Shown: one piece after another, positions 36,969 to 47,467 of the stretch
Position numbering within the stretch: position 1 is the first letter of the stretch
Layout of the letters: every line of letters begins with the position of its first letter
NCBI GenBank assembly: GCA_001599815.1
Contig: BCIA01000005.1
Location: 5,154,472-5,218,471 of the forward strand
Length of the DNA stretch: 64,000 bases
Source: Furcasterigmium furcatum
Lineage: Eukaryota > Ascomycota > Sordariomycetes > Glomerellales > Plectosphaerellaceae
Reading direction: 5' to 3'
Made by a program: the position numbers and the translations under genes
Notes under the pieces: generated by a model
What the model was told of the DNA's origin: nothing
The model's database searches: none
Seen by the model: only the letters and a program-made list of their open reading frames with translations

Positions 36969-37933
36969 GATGCTGACGAGGAGGGAGAGAAGAGGTCACT
37001 GGGTAGCTACAGGGGCGCAAGTTCCAACCTGCAGATTGGGTGCGACGCTGGACCTTGAGGTCCTCTTATACAAATGTTCTGGCACTGCATCCCAAGGCGC
37101 ATCCCGCCGGTCTTCACAAGCTTGTCAGATATCACCCGTCCCAGCAGCACGTCAACCAATGATGTCGTGAGCAAATTGATTCAATGACCATCCCGTGGTC
37201 GAGATTCAGGGTCTCACAGCGGAGGCTGGTGCGCGATCGCGGTCGAGAACCATATTGCGTCCGTTTGAGCAAGTTTCCAGCGACAGCCACCACGAGTCTT
37301 GCCAATGCGAGCAGCCACATCCGACCAGGATCCCCGGGCCTGTGGATTAAGCCCGCTGCACCATCCGCAAGTAGACAGATCTTGGCTCAGAGCTTCTTTC
37401 TGAATACAGTTGCCTTATCTGAGCGTCGAGCGGCGGACACCCAGCCCTGGTAGTGTCGATGTACTGACTCGGGTCGTCCCCCGGCTCTTGAGGCATGCAG
37501 CTGCCGCCAGAAGCACGGATCTCCGCCGAGAGCTTCACGCCCCTCCGACCAATCTCGACGAGTCGCATCCGTGACTTACTCTTGACTCGTACATTTCTCT
37601 CGTGGGGGGTTCTTCTGGTGCAGGTGAAGAAGCGCATGTTTCGAGTCCCACGAGGAGTCGGTCGCATGGCCACCTGGGCGACGGATGGTGATATTCGGAA
37701 GCTCATTCTCCGCTCGGAATGGCTTAGGGTGTCAGCAGAGTCTCGCGTCCGAGCATTTGGGTTCTGTGGCGGCGTGGAATGTGTGCACGGATAGTGACGG
37801 CTCTCGACTACTCACCCTGCAGAATCACGACTTGACGGGACAAACAGTGCCATATGAGCCTTCAATCCTATTTCATTCCACTGACGATTCTTGAGCAAGG
37901 CTACTAAACTAGCACCAAACACCCAAAACTTGC
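36969..37933. other. Intergenic region, promoter of the ferric reductase gene
   Basis: No gene is supported. It includes a TATA element near 37065 and an AGATAA hexamer (minus strand, near 37413). Confidence 0.5.
37065..37070 (-). promoter_or_regulatory. Candidate TATA element of the ferric reductase gene
   Basis: TATAAG on the minus strand, 97 bases upstream of the ATG at 36968. The position is right; the sequence is only a near match. Confidence 0.35.
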
Positions 37934-39231
37934 TCAAGCCGCGACAGGAATAGGAACCGGTCCAACCGGCCCAGAGCTCGCGCCAATGTTGGCCTGGTGC
38001 ATCGTCCTCGGGCCAAGCTTGTCTGGGTAGTCCACGGCGGTGTGGAACGTCTGATAGTTCGCCCACATGATGATGTCGCCCTCCTCCGCCTTCGGCAGCA
38101 TGATGTACTCGGGCTTCAGCACCCGCTCCTGGATCCCCTTGAGCCACTTCCTGATCTCAACCACATCCTCGACAACCTTGGGCTTCTCATCCACGCTCGA
38201 TCGCAGGAACATCTTCAGCACGCAGATACCGTGGACCATGAAGGCCTTCTCCCCCGTGACGGGGTTGACCCATACCATGGGATACCGCTTGACGTGCTTC
38301 TCGTCGTAGGCGCCGAGCGCCTCGATGCTCTTCTCCTTGCCCTGGTCGACGAGTCCTAGGCCGTTGGCGTTGCCCTTGCAGTCTCCCATCCACTGGTAGG
38401 GGTGTGGCGCGTACTCGACCCACGAGTGGTCGGCGATCTGCTTCTCCTCGTCGGTCATGAGATCGTACGTTTGGGTGTTGCTGAAGAACGCCGTTAGGCC
38501 AGGCTCGGAAGGCATGGTGTAGCCGCTCCCGTCGTCCCAGTGGATGGTGACCTCCGGGGACGTCGGGCGCTTCACGCAACGCAGAGTCGTGAACCATGCC
38601 GGGTCGCGGTTGTACAGGGGCGCATCGATGTGCCAGCGCTGGAACCTCGTATGCCCTCCCTCAAAGTCTTCGTCGGATAGGGGAAGATCATGGAAGTCGT
38701 GCGACAGGGGCTTGACGATGGTCCTCTTCACAATACCGTAATGATCGTCTCCCTGATACCCCTTGCCGACGACACGGACATTCTCAGCCCCTGGAATGGC
38801 CAAGACATCACGACCTCTCTATTTTCACATATGTTAGCTCTTTTCGCTGCCTCCACCGGTGGGAATACTAACAGAGAGAACTCCTCCTCGCTCATTAAAC
38901 GTCTTGAGATCTCCGTGGGAGTGGACAAGAGGCGCATCGGGGTCGAAGCGCGTGACCAGTTCCCATTGCTTGATGGGGTGGATGTGCTTCTGCCCCTTGA
39001 CGACAACGAGCTTGTGCGTCCAGATAGCGTCAGAGAGCGCTTGAACATCCGTGTCTATGCATGCATCAGTATGGAAGCTCTGTTGGCGTACTACCCATGT
39101 GAAGGCCTACCACTGATGGAATCCAAGTCGAGGCCAGTGATGATCGCTCCGAAGTTGTGCTTCTCCTTCTCCGACTTCATCATCGGCGAAATGGAGAAGC
39201 TCGCCTTGGGCTGCAGGACACCAGGAGACAT
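37934..39231 (-). CDS. 2-oxoglutarate/Fe(II)-dependent dioxygenase, TauD/TfdA family (XanA-like branch)
   Basis: Non-heme iron dioxygenase coupling 2-oxoglutarate decarboxylation to substrate hydroxylation. Exons complement(37934..38818, 38873..39054, 39111..39231) give 395 residues. The metal triad is visible: HxD in FQRWHIDAPLY and the distal His in YQTFHTAVDYPD; the 2-oxoglutarate Arg is in LGPRTMHQ. The layout with VEYAPHPYQWM and YPMVWVNPVTGEKAFMVHG recalls, from memory, the fungal xanthine dioxygenase XanA more than bacterial taurine dioxygenases, but I do not assign a substrate. It is divergent from the next dioxygenase gene, with 615 bases between the starts, so both may share control elements. 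Confidence 0.88.
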
Positions 39232-39846
39232 GTTGGCGCTAACAATTTCGTGCAGAGATTCGAAGTTTCTCGGGGTTTTCGTTAAGTGGCTACCGAAGAT
39301 GATTGCTGAGGCTAAGTTCCAGAGTCAGAGAGGCTGATTCTCTCGCGACTTATCATTCCAGTCTTGTTACAGCGATGCAGCCTTCCCGATCGCCGCGATA
39401 CAGTCTAGTCCAGACGTACCAACTAGAAGATAGCGTGCCGGCGTTTCCATTCCCATCCCGAGAAGCGACCCCGAGTCTCGGTCAGCATATGTGATCACGC
39501 GGGTGGGAAACGAGGGGTTTGCGGGCGGCGTCAATCTTGCCTCGGCCGAGCCGTGGTTCCTTATCAACATGTCCAAAAAGTCGTCCGTTGAGCGTCGGCC
39601 GAGCCCAACACCCACCAAGTTACCGGCCTTACTCGCGGATAAGCCTCCCGAGAAACAGCGGAGCCCGACTTAGGGGAAATCCTATGGCGACGAGTGACGA
39701 CTGATGGTGGAGGCAATCGAGATAGGCCCTGATATCATGATCATCAGCGGCAGACAAATTCCAGGTTGATGACCTCTGATGCTCTTTGATGCTCTCTTCG
39801 TAACTCACCAAACATCTTAGACAGCCTCGACTATTGCACTTCCAGC
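39232..39846. promoter_or_regulatory. Shared divergent promoter of two dioxygenase genes
   Basis: 615 bases between the start codons of oppositely transcribed 2-oxoglutarate oxygenases. It contains the palindrome CTCGGCCGAG at about 39541 and several CGG triplets, possible half-sites for a Zn2Cys6 factor, but no clean spaced CGG..CCG dimer site with the spacing seen in the regulator's own intron. Confidence 0.35.
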
Positions 39847-40932
39847 ATGGCCCAATCGACAAAGTATGTGGACAGGGAGATTCCCCAGGTAAGCGATGCC
39901 TCGAGGCCCTTCATACAACTGAGCTAACCGCCTGGTCGCCAGGTCTCCCTGCACAACTTCGAGGAACGCATCGATGAAATCACAGCTCAGCTCTGCAAAG
40001 CAGCAGAAGATGTCGGCTTCTTCGCCATCAAAGACCATGGCCTGACAGAACCCGAGGTGCAGAAGATGTTCTCCGTTGCCGAGTCCTTCTTCCGATTGCC
40101 CGACGAGACAAAGGCCACCGTCCCTTGGAATCCGCAGAACGTTGGTTGGGAGAAGATGTCTCAAGTCCGCCCGTCAACCGGCGCCGCAGACACCAAGGAG
40201 TCATACCAGCTGCAATTCGGCGAGAACATGGAGGGTCTCTGGATGGGCAACGACGTCCTGCCTGGCTTCAAGGACCAGAGTCTGGAGTTCATGCACCGCC
40301 TCCAGGGGGTCTCGGAGAAGATCATGCGCTGCCTCGCTCGCGGCCTCGGCTTCGAAGACGACTACTTCGTCAAGTGCCACGACGTCAGTCGCGCAAATTG
40401 CCAGTCGGCTCTGCGGCTGCTTCACTACTACGAGACCCCCAAGGTGAACGACGGCAAGGTCTACCACCGCGCCGGCGCCCACGTGGACTGGGGGTTCCTC
40501 ACGCTCCTCTTCCAGCGCACCGGGCAGTCCGGCCTCGAGATCTGCCCCGGCCGGGAGGCCGTCACGCAGCACGCACTCGGCGACGAGTGGACCAAGGTCG
40601 AGTTCGAGCCGGGCGTCATCGTCTGCAACATCGGCGATCTCCTCATGAGCTGGAGTGATGACCGTTTCAAGAGCACCTACCACCGCGTCAAGGCGCCCTG
40701 TGAGGAGGGAGACTACTACGGCGAGCGCTTCAGCATTGCCTTCTTCAACCAGCCCTGCAAGGACGCGGTGATTCAGGGCCCGAAGGGCAAGTACCCTGTA
40801 GTCACGGGCGAGGAGTTCAACAGAAACGCGATGAACCTGTTCTACAAAGCCATAAAGGACAAACTGGAAGCGGAGAAGCCACAGGCGACCAAGGACATAC
40901 CGGTGTCTGCAGCGATCAAGGCTGCGGCGTAG
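39847..40932 (+). CDS. 2-oxoglutarate/Fe(II) oxygenase, isopenicillin N synthase-like family
   Basis: DIOX_N plus 2OG-FeII_Oxy enzyme; fungal relatives tailor secondary metabolites or modify small molecules. Exons 39847..39888 and 39943..40932 give 343 residues. The N-terminal domain has LCKAAEDVGFFAIKDHG, typical of IPNS-like enzymes. In the jelly roll, the iron ligands are HVDW near 200 and YHRVKAP near 263, and RFSIAFF holds the 2-oxoglutarate-binding Arg/Ser. No signal peptide. It ends 102 bases before the tail-to-tail epoxide hydrolase gene. Substrate unknown; by context it belongs to the 37.9-52.3 kb enzyme group. Confidence 0.9.
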
Positions 40933-41034
40933 ACGTAGAGGCATGATAAACCTGCGCGTTGTTTGATTGATGATTTTAAAGTAAGCTAGAAGAAGCGCTT
41001 TTTCGGTCTGTTCTACCGTGCCTTTGTGAGCCCT

Positions 41035-42383
41035 TCATGAGGCGTCGACGTCCTTCCCCGTCTGGGATGTCTGTTCCCTCAGGATCCTCTGTGTGATATC
41101 ATACGCACCACCCCCCTCCCCAAACATCTTCCTCAAATCTCCAACCAGCAACTCGGGCACTTCGTGCGCCGCAAAATGACCACCCCTCTTGTGCCGCGCC
41201 TCAAAGACTACAGGCCCAAGCACCTTCGCCCAAGACGATGGGAGGACGGAAAGGTCTCGCGGAAAGTGCGATATCCCCAGCTTCGTGTGCGGGTTGTACT
41301 CGAACCGCTTCTGCATGAGCTCGAGCTCCGAGTGCACCGCCTCGTAGTAGATCTGCGCGCTGGCAGCAGGTCCTGCCGCTGAAAAGTGGTACATCGATAC
41401 CCAGGTAAGAACCTCGTCGTCTGTCCAGGGATAGTTATCCGTCCAGTCGTGGAGCTTCTCGTAGATCCAGCTAAGCTGTGCGACGGGCGAGTCTGCGAAA
41501 GCGAAGCCTATGGTGGCAGGCCTGGTCGACTGGAGGAGGTTGTAACCGTAGCCTTCCTCGTTGAACCACTTGGTGCGCTCCAACCCGGCTTTCTCCGCCT
41601 CCGTGTAGGGCGGTTCTTCCCCATCGGCCCCGGCCGGATTGAACGGTCTCGCGGATCGCTTGGTCACGATCATGTTGAGGTGGGAGGCGAGCACGTTGTC
41701 AGGAAACATGATCCCCATTAAACGGGTGATATGGTAGCCCCAGTCTCCTCCTTGTGTGACTAGTAACGTCAGTCTGCCCTCGACAAGTATCAGCACAACC
41801 GGAGCTTACCATATTCCTTGTATCCCAACTTAATCATGATCTTATGCATGGTCTCAGCATATTGGGGAACCCCAAAGCCCGGCTTGTCGACACGGCCTGA
41901 AAAGCCGAAATTGGGGAGCGACGGGGCAACGACGTGGAATGACTGGCCCTCCTGAGGGTTTGTGAGGAGAGGTAAAATCTTGAGGACCTCCAAGAAACTG
42001 CCGGGCCCTGGTGACTGTTAGAAACCAAAGCAGACCCTTGTCATAACGTCGGAATACGTACAACCGTGACAAAAGAGCAAGGGGATGCTGTTGGTGTTGT
42101 CGCTCCTTTGGTGCAAGAAGTGGACATGCACGTCTCCAAAGCCCTCGACCTCGACATGTGTCTCGAATTGGGGCAGTTCGTTCAGCTTGGACTCCTGAGC
42201 CCGCCAATCGAAACCGTTGGCCCAATAGTTGACCAGGCGCTTGACATCGCTGACGGGAGCACCATAGGCCCAGTCATTGTTGAGAGGCGTCTCAGGGGGG
42301 AAGGTGGCGAAGCCGAGCTTGTCCTTGACAAGCTGATGGTGCTTGTCGGGTACGCTGATGGTGAATGGATTGATGGCGGCCAT
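41035..42383 (-). CDS. Epoxide hydrolase, alpha/beta hydrolase with EHN N-terminal domain
   Basis: Microsomal-type epoxide hydrolase, opening epoxides to diols. Exons complement(41035..41759, 41810..42007, 42062..42383) give 414 residues. The EHN domain covers about residues 1-105 (LVNYWANGFDWRAQESKLNEL). HGWPGSFLEV forms the oxyanion-hole loop, created only after splicing at 42008-42061. The nucleophile Asp is in TQGGDWGYHI. The C-terminal catalytic His is in HKRGGHFAAHEVPE. Acidic partner and cap Tyr residues (YEAV, WIYEKL) are plausible but not certain. No N-terminal anchor is seen, so it may be soluble. It fits a pathway in which an oxygenase makes an epoxide. Confidence 0.92.
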
Positions 42384-43353
42384 GGCAGCTGGGTGGGAAT
42401 GACTGAGTTATCTTGTATGAACAAAGTAGTTGGATAGGTAGACTATATAGAGATACGTTGAAATAAAGTATCGAATAAACATTATTCGGCCTCGATAGGA
42501 ATTATTAATTATGACATAGCTGCCATAGCATGCCTTGATTTGTGAAGGGCGCGGTGGCCACTCTGGGGAATGGTGACTGGCTGGTCACCTTAGAATTAGT
42601 GTACCTGCTTTCCGCGACTGGGTGATGATCGGCGGGTGATTGTAAATCGATCGCCAAGCTTACCGTGCGTGCTATCTCAGAAGCGATCAGGGCAGGCGTT
42701 CTATGCAAGGGAACTTTGACCGAGCGGCTGACCATCACGTCAAGTAAATACTCGCACCAGTGACCAGGTCAGAGCAAACCCTGTCAATCAGCATCCTTGG
42801 ATGTATGGGGAAACTGCCTGGTATGGCGGTATCTCCTCAGCGCCCACAAAATCCCTGTCCACAGCTTGAACGTACCTGGCCCAAAGCAGTATCAAACCCG
42901 AAAATTAGACGCCAACTGAACTGATGCTTGCCGCAAGATTGTCGCCCTGTCGACACTGGATGACCCCGCCGCTCCAAATCCCCCCTCAGCCGCTCCCACG
43001 TGTCTTCAGAGTTGTTGGAGCCTTGCAAGGTCGGGTTAGCTTGGTATGAATCATGGGGCGCAGTCTCCCCTCTTCTGAATTCGGGCTGGCCAAGAAGCGA
43101 CAAGGAGGGAGCTCATTCGCCAGCCCTAAGGGGGGAAATAACGTCAGCTTACCTGCTGCAGATTCCCTATCAAGTGGGGTGTCGTACAGCAGGCGAATCC
43201 ATGGATACCAAGGGACTTATCCAATGCAGACTATCTCGTCTGAAGACCTTAAAAGCTGGATGATGCTCGATCCGTGGACCGTCTCAATGTCTCATACTTC
43301 GACGGTCTTTCCTTACTGTCAAGCAAGCCTTTTGACTGATCGAAGTGCCCAAA
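42384..43353. other. Divergent intergenic region between the epoxide hydrolase and O-methyltransferase genes
   Basis: 970 bases separating divergent start codons. No gene is supported. A TATA element for the epoxide hydrolase lies at 42443-42450. Confidence 0.5.
42443..42450 (-). promoter_or_regulatory. Candidate TATA box of the epoxide hydrolase gene
   Basis: CTATATAG, palindromic, 60 bases upstream of the ATG at 42383 on the minus strand. Confidence 0.4.
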
Positions 43354-44749
43354 ATGTCCCAGAACTCTGAGTCACTCACGCAGCTCGCGGCGAGAATCGC
43401 CAAAAGCGCTCAGGCCATAGAGTCTTTCCTGAAGGAAAACCAGCTTGCCCAGCCGAGCTTCGAGGCCGACGGCCCCAAGAACTTCCCCGTCACCGAGAAG
43501 AACCCGGAAATCTTGGCAGCCAGGGATGAGCTCATAGACCTCACCCAAGAGCTCCGCGACCTCGTCGTTGGCCCGACGGACACGATCAAATGGAGAACCA
43601 TGGTGGTACGTTTCGCCCGCAACATGCTACAGCATGTCTTCTCACCCGATGCCAGGATCACACCTTCACCGCCAGCCTCCAAGCCATCTATAGGTTCAAG
43701 ATTGCCCAGGCCGTTCCCCTGGAAGGGGAAATCGCCATCGCGGATCTTGCCAAGGCTACGGGACTCACAGAGGTCGATGTGACCCGCATCGTGCGCTGCG
43801 CTGCCGTGCACCGCATCTTCCAGGAGAAGACTGTCGGTTTCTTCTCCCACACGGCCACCTCGGCATTGCTCGCTCAAGACGCCGGCATGCAGGCACTGCT
43901 GGGACACATGACCGATGGCGCGTTTCCCGCATCTGCGAAGATGTGTGACTTTCTCGAGCAGTATCCCGGCTCTCAGGAGCCTGGTCAGAGCCCATACACC
44001 ATGATGTTTGGAAGTCCCATGTTTGCAAGGGGCGCTGCGGAGCCGCATGTCATGCAGCGGTTCATTGATGCCATGACTGCGTGGTCGACGGGCGACGGCT
44101 CAGACGGCATGGTTCGTGGGTTTGACTGGAACAAGCTTGGTAGCGCGAAAGTGGTTGATGTAGGTGCCCCTGTTCCCGATCTCGTTGGAGAGTCGACGCG
44201 ACTAACACCCTCCAGGTTGGTGGTGCCGCCGGCCACATCTCGCTAGCCGTTGCGTCTAACTTCCCAAACCTGACCTTTACCGTTCAGGACGTGCCGCCCA
44301 CAAAGCCACACGCAGACGGCCTCATCGCATCATTCCCGGAGGATGTACGATCCCGCGTGCAGTGGCAGGCGCATGACTTTTTTGAACCCCAGCCCGCCGA
44401 GTGCCGTGGTGCCGGGGCTTACATTCTGCGTTACATCTGCCACGACTGGCCCGATCTCTACGCGTCCAAAATCCTCGCCAACATCGCGGATGCCATGTCG
44501 CCCGAGAGCAGTCTGATCATTGCCGATGCCATGCTGCCGCCCCGCGAGGTCAAGCTTCCCCGGGCCCAGGAGGCTATTCTCAGAGGCTTCGACATCTCCA
44601 TGCTGTGCCAGCTGAATGCAAGGGAACGGGCTGTCGAGGACTGGATGAAGCTCTTGAAGATGGCAAACGACAAATTCGAGATTGTTGGTGTCACTCCGCC
44701 AGAGAAGGCCGGAGAGGTGAGCATCATCGAGGCAAAGCTACGTTCCTAG
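43354..44749 (+). CDS. SAM-dependent O-methyltransferase, COMT/plant-type family
   Basis: Methylates a hydroxyl of a small molecule; such enzymes are common in fungal metabolite clusters. Exons 43354..43605, 43656..44159 and 44216..44749 give 429 residues. A helical N-terminus and a winged-helix dimerisation domain (FKIAQAVPLEGEIAIADLAKATGLTEVDVTRIVR, shown in pieces) precede the Rossmann fold. The SAM motif reads VVDVGGAAGHISLAVA after the 44160-44215 intron is removed. TVQDVP binds the ribose. The catalytic-base region reads ILRYICHDWPD, with His near residue 335. GFDISMLCQLNARERAVEDW is the usual following block. Substrate unknown. Confidence 0.92.
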
Positions 44750-45064
44750 GGTGTCGACGGCACGCAGCCGTAAGTTTCGGCCCGTTTCATGTCCCCAGAG
44801 GAGAATAATAAAAGTATCATCCCTATCTTCTGCCCATATGTGACTCTGTTCCTTGGTTGGAAAATTGCGTTTGGTAGCCATATCATTTGATATGCATGCG
44901 TTCGGGCCGACCAGAGCCTGACACCTGATAATGCATATCATAGTTCTTCACCGTCTACGGCATACTACCAGTGCTTGTCCATCCCCTAAAATACAATATC
45001 AAGGCATCCAATGATCTATTTCTAAGGAGCCGCAGGCTCCAACTTGCTGCCCTACACCCCTCCC
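44750..45064. other. Convergent intergenic region, no gene seen
   Basis: The 3' flanks of the O-methyltransferase and the flavocytochrome b2-like gene meet here. Confidence 0.6.
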
Positions 45065-46634
45065 TTACAACTTCGCCCACCTCGTGAGGTCGCGCTCCAG
45101 TCGCCTCGTGTTGAGCAATTCCGGCCCGATTTCCTTGACAGTCTTTACCCCGGCCAATGCCATGTTGGTTTGCAGCTCCGTACGAAGGATCTCCAGCATG
45201 TATTGAATGGCTTCTTCGCCTCCCACGGTCAGTGCATGGAAGAAGGGCCGCCCCATACCAACAGCAGTCGCCCCAAGAGCAAGTGCTTTCAATACATCTG
45301 TCCCTCTCCGAACTCCTCCATCGAGGTAAATCTCCATGCCGCTGCCTATTAGATGTGGCGCAAAGGTTCGAATCTCGAGAAGCGTAAGAAGTGTCGATTG
45401 AGAGCTGCGGGCGGTCAGTTGTGTTTGTCGCCATTGTTCTGGACAAAACCTACGTGTCTTGCGAGCGTCCGCCGTGGTTGGACACGACAATGCCATCTGC
45501 ACCGTGCTGATGCGCGAGAACCGCATCCTCAACGCATTGAATACCCTTGACCACCACCGGCAGCGAACTCGCCTCCCGGATCCATGTCAAGTCTTCCCAT
45601 TGCAGGGTGTTTGCGAACCAAGAGCTGACGTCTTTGGCCACGCCTCTTCGCCCGTTGCCATGTCCAATGTAATGAGTGGATGTTCCCTGCAAGGCAGTCA
45701 GTTCTTGTACGCAGAATTGGTGCTCATGTGCCGTACATTTGCCTCAGCTTTCGCCTTCTCATCTCGTTCTCTTTTCCCGAGGACGGGCGTGTCCACCGTC
45801 ACCCAGATGGTGCTCACCCCGAGATCTTTGACTTTCCGAAGCAGCGCCTTAGTTTTCTGCGTATCTTTGTTGACGTAAAGCTGGAAGAAGATAGGTTGCT
45901 TCTCAGTGACCCTGGCCTTCATTATTGCCTCAATCGGTTGGCTTGACACCGTGCTCACAACCTGGATGACGCCAGCCTTCCCAACAGCAGTCGTGATCTC
46001 ACACTCGCCGTTTGGGTGCGCCAGCTTGTTCATGCCGCAAGGGGACACGAATACCGGCATCCTCGTGGGGAAACCCAGGATCGTGGTCGAAGTGTCAACG
46101 GCCCCGACATCTCTCAGAACACGAGGTCGCAGCGCGATCTTTGAAAAGTCGGCCGAGTTCCATTCCTTGGTGATCTCATCATCTGCTGCAGATGCGAAGA
46201 AAGCCCAGGCCGCTCGCTGCGCACGTCGTTCAGCTACCTTTTCAAAGTCGTTGACATTGATTATCAGCTCGGACTGCGTGGTTGCGCCGTTTGGTTCCTC
46301 ACTGGAACTTGCTAGTGGTTGAGGTGCTTTCTTGACGAGGGTGCTGGTGTCGACTGAACCGAGACAAGCTGAAGGAGGCAGTGCCTCGATGATCAGATCT
46401 GGCGGATGGACAGCGTCGTACTCATCCGTTGCGTCGTATCCTGCACAGCTGAGTAGTGCTTGCGCGCCTCCCGGGTGCTCCTCGAGGAATCCTGCAGCCA
46501 TGATCAGTATTTGTGCGGTTTCCATCTTGCCATTGCAACGGGGTCATACCCGTCACATCGTAGGCACGCCCACGGACGACAATCCAGCAGGATTCTGCCG
46601 AGTTGTGCTCCTGTATCTCGCGGCCGTCAATCAT
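45065..46634 (-). CDS. Flavocytochrome b2-like FMN-dependent alpha-hydroxyacid dehydrogenase
   Basis: Oxidises an alpha-hydroxy acid (L-lactate in yeast Cyb2) and passes electrons through haem b. Exons complement(45065..45404, 45454..45686, 45737..46491, 46550..46634) give 470 residues. A cytochrome b5 domain opens the protein; its axial His are in FLEEHPGG and DAVHPPD. The FMN barrel has SPCGMNKLAHP, IFFQLYVNKD, VVVKGIQ (catalytic Lys) and VSNHGGRS with the active-site His. YLDGGVRRGTDVLKALALGA binds the FMN phosphate. The start MIDGREIQEHNSAESCW leaves no mitochondrial presequence, unlike Cyb2, suggesting a cytosolic enzyme with another acceptor. Divergent with the transporter gene at 47468. 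Confidence 0.9.
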
Positions 46635-47467
46635 GATGGCTGCCTGTCTTGAACGGAGAGCTTGGCTGGACGCTCAGGGTGAAGGAGGAAATCTCGGACA
46701 CCAATGTCCAATCTTGTGCGCCCTCATCTCAAGACACCAAAGGCTATAAGTACTTTGGGTAGAGATACCTGGGCTCTCGCGAAGGGCGTCGGAGCCGAGA
46801 ACGCAGAGGTCCGGTTTCATTTCCTTGGCCGAGGGTAACCATCACTTTCGCGAACAACGTGAAGGACGGAGAGTGATTTTGGGGCGCCGTGTCGAAGCCA
46901 GGGGTTACCCTGCAGCTATGCTGGGGACTGGTGACAACTACGGACTAGCTGACAGCCACTCCGCTGCACGAGAACTTGGTGGCGGTGGTGAGGGGTCGTC
47001 CATCGGAGTTGAGATCAAGAGGTCCGGCTCAGTCAGGGGCTTTGTGGATCTCTACGGCTCAGGCTGACCTCCGATTGGGAAAGATCCAGCGGGTCATTTC
47101 TGACCAGACTCTTCCCCTCAGAACAACGCTCCACAGAAGACCGGAGACGCGATTTCGAACTCCGAAGGTGGGATGATTTACAGAGAAGTTCGGGTGCTTG
47201 GCACCTGGGGATGGTGCCAACCCCGCGGGTCAACAGTTGTTGCGCAATTCCCGAGGGATCACCTACATTTTCAACCCATAGGACCGTCCCCGTGGAGTTG
47301 CGGAGAAGGTACGGGGTAAGGGGTACGGCCAGGTTCCCCATGGGGATATAAAGCAGCTCGATGTTCTATCCTCGGACTCATTTTCCCCGTCATCTTCAGT
47401 CTTCTATCACCAGAGGGCCCTGATTTCTACCTACCGCCGGCCGAGAAGACTTCGTACTGTTGAAGCC
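46635..47467. promoter_or_regulatory. Shared divergent promoter of the hydroxyacid dehydrogenase and transporter genes
   Basis: 833 bases between opposite start codons; no gene is supported. It contains CGG triplets, including GTCGGAGCCGAG near 46790 and a CGG..CCG pair 17 bases apart at 47004-47026, and a TATA box for the transporter. Confidence 0.4.
47347..47352 (+). promoter_or_regulatory. Candidate TATA box of the MFS transporter gene
   Basis: TATAAA in GGGGATATAAAGCAG, 121 bases upstream of the ATG at 47468. Confidence 0.5.

Noticed and set aside
36969..37500. GATA hexamers (HGATAR) near the ferric reductase and SidJ-like genes as SreA iron sites
   Set aside because: One or two such hexamers per 600 bases are expected by chance, and none matches the full ATCWGATAA consensus.
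45361..45375. GGTTCGAATCTCG, like a tRNA B box
   Set aside because: It lies within the coding sequence of the flavocytochrome b2-like gene and has no cloverleaf around it.
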